From: Anammoximicrobium sp964486845
Lineage (GTDB): Bacteria; Planctomycetota; Planctomycetia; Pirellulales; Pirellulaceae
Length of the DNA: 64,000 nt
Assembly: GCA_964486845.1 (NCBI GenBank)
Contig: CAZAQY010000013.1
Location: 1 to 64,000 of the forward strand
Direction of reading: 5' to 3'
The notes below the pieces were generated by a model. The model made no database searches, was not told the origin of the DNA, and was given only the letters and a program-made list of their open reading frames with translations. The position numbers and the translations under genes are program-made. Shown piece by piece: positions 63,298-64,000 of the stretch (its first letter is position 1; each line of letters opens with the position of its first letter).

Positions 63298-64000
63298 ATG
63301 GCAGGAGGCCGTGAAGTCCGAGCCGGCAAAGCCTACGTCGAGATCGCGCTGCGCGATCGCGTCCAGGCCGGCCTGGCACGCGTCTCGGCACGCCTGCGGG
63401 GGTTCGCCGCGGGCGTGGGCGCCATCGGACGACCGCTCTTGGCGCTGGGTGCCGGCCTCGGTGCGCCGCTGGCGTTCGCCACCAAGATTTTCACCGACTT
63501 CGACGATCAGATTCGCCAGGTGAAGGCCGTTACCCAGGCGACCGACGCACAGTTCGCCATGCTGCGGGCGACGGCCCAGGAACTGGGACGCACGACCAGT
63601 TTCACCTCGGCTCAGGTCGCCGCGCTGATGACGGAACTGGGGCGCGCCGGCTTCTCTCCGGATCAGGTCAACGAGATGACGGCCGCCGTCTTGGACCTGT
63701 CGCGGGCGACCAGCACGGACGCCACCCTGGCCTCCGGCATCATGGCGGCCGCCATTCGCCAGTTCTCCCTGGGCGCTGGCGACGCTTCCCGAGTTGCCGA
63801 CGCCCTGACCGTGGCGGCCAACAAGAGCTTCAACACGGTCGAGACGTTGGGCGAGTCACTCCAGTACGCTGGCCCGGTCGCCAGCGATTTCAATATGTCC
63901 ATCGAGGACACGCTGGCCCTGCTGGGAGCCTTGGGCAACGTAGGCATCCAAGGCAGCAACGCCGGCACGGCCCTGCGGCGACTGCTGACGATCACCGGCG
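63298..64000 (+). CDS. Tail tape measure protein, N-terminal part
   Basis: 234 residues to the right edge; the gene continues outside. The start GTAAGGCATG gives ATG 63298. ATKIFTDFDDQIRQVKAVTQA, MLRATAQELGRTTSFTSAQV and IQGSNAGTALRRLLTI match TP901-type tape measure proteins, which set tail length and reach from the baseplate to the head. An Ala/Leu-rich hydrophobic stretch sits at about residues 45-62. Confidence 0.9.
   Translation, partial: MAGGREVRAGKAYVEIALRDRVQAGLARVSARLRGFAAGVGAIGRPLLALGAGLGAPLAFATKIFTDFDDQIRQVKAVTQATDAQFAMLRATAQELGRTTSFTSAQVAALMTELGRAGFSPDQVNEMTAAVLDLSRATSTDATLASGIMAAAIRQFSLGAGDASRVADALTVAANKSFNTVETLGESLQYAGPVASDFNMSIEDTLALLGALGNVGIQGSNAGTALRRLLTITG

Overview
The window is GC-rich bacterial DNA that most resembles a planctomycete. 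The evidence is a Ser/Thr kinase with a TPR tail of the type common there, a proline-rich membrane protein with squalene-cyclase-like repeats, an LPG-synthase-type membrane protein, and phage genes carrying HARE-HTH, DUF2924 and DUF4314 domains. This assignment rests on family resemblance only; there is no rRNA to confirm it.

Layout. Bases 1-8040 are host chromosome: a dying IS4-type transposase tail, a secreted six-hairpin-like protein, a broken kinase gene, a 29-bp tandem repeat, two membrane proteins and an initiator tRNA. Bases 8200-18700 form a defence-type island: a WYL protein and a small sigma factor that share an upstream motif, a type IIG restriction-modification enzyme, an XRE/ImmA-like regulator, and a two-gene TIR-APAZ plus short Argonaute (SPARTA-type) system. 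From about 18.8 kb to beyond the right edge lies a large siphovirus-like prophage (at least 44 kb) that uses a large serine recombinase.

In the prophage, genes from 33.3 kb leftward to 19.6 kb form one transcription direction: a sigma-factor/exonuclease fusion, a Sak4-like ATPase, a DUF669 protein, an endonuclease, three ParB-fold proteins, a helicase, a phosphoesterase, small factors, then DUF2924, the serine recombinase and a small HTH protein. Many neighbours overlap by ATGA. A 530-bp divergent control region at 33.3-33.8 kb carries two abutting 21-bp palindromes. Rightward from 33.8 kb come two unknown proteins, a ParB-methyltransferase fusion, a primase-polymerase/helicase, a probable replication origin with GGTGAA iterons at 40.86-41.07 kb, two more methyltransferases and a DUF932 protein. 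From 50.0 to 45.4 kb a leftward block of small genes contains a class II glutamine amidotransferase paired with an amidoligase. From 50.1 kb rightward is the morphogenesis operon: terminase, portal, fused protease-capsid protein, decoration protein, an interval with a papain-like protease and two signal-peptide proteins, tail terminator, tail tube, overlapping tail chaperones with a slippery heptamer, and the start of the tape measure protein.

Most noteworthy are the SPARTA-type pair, the amidotransferase-amidoligase pair, the sigma-exonuclease fusion with a 16-bp motif at its joint that recurs twice upstream of other phage genes, the iteron origin, and two families of promoter-like repeats. 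All functions are read from sequence and memory of the families; no searches were run.
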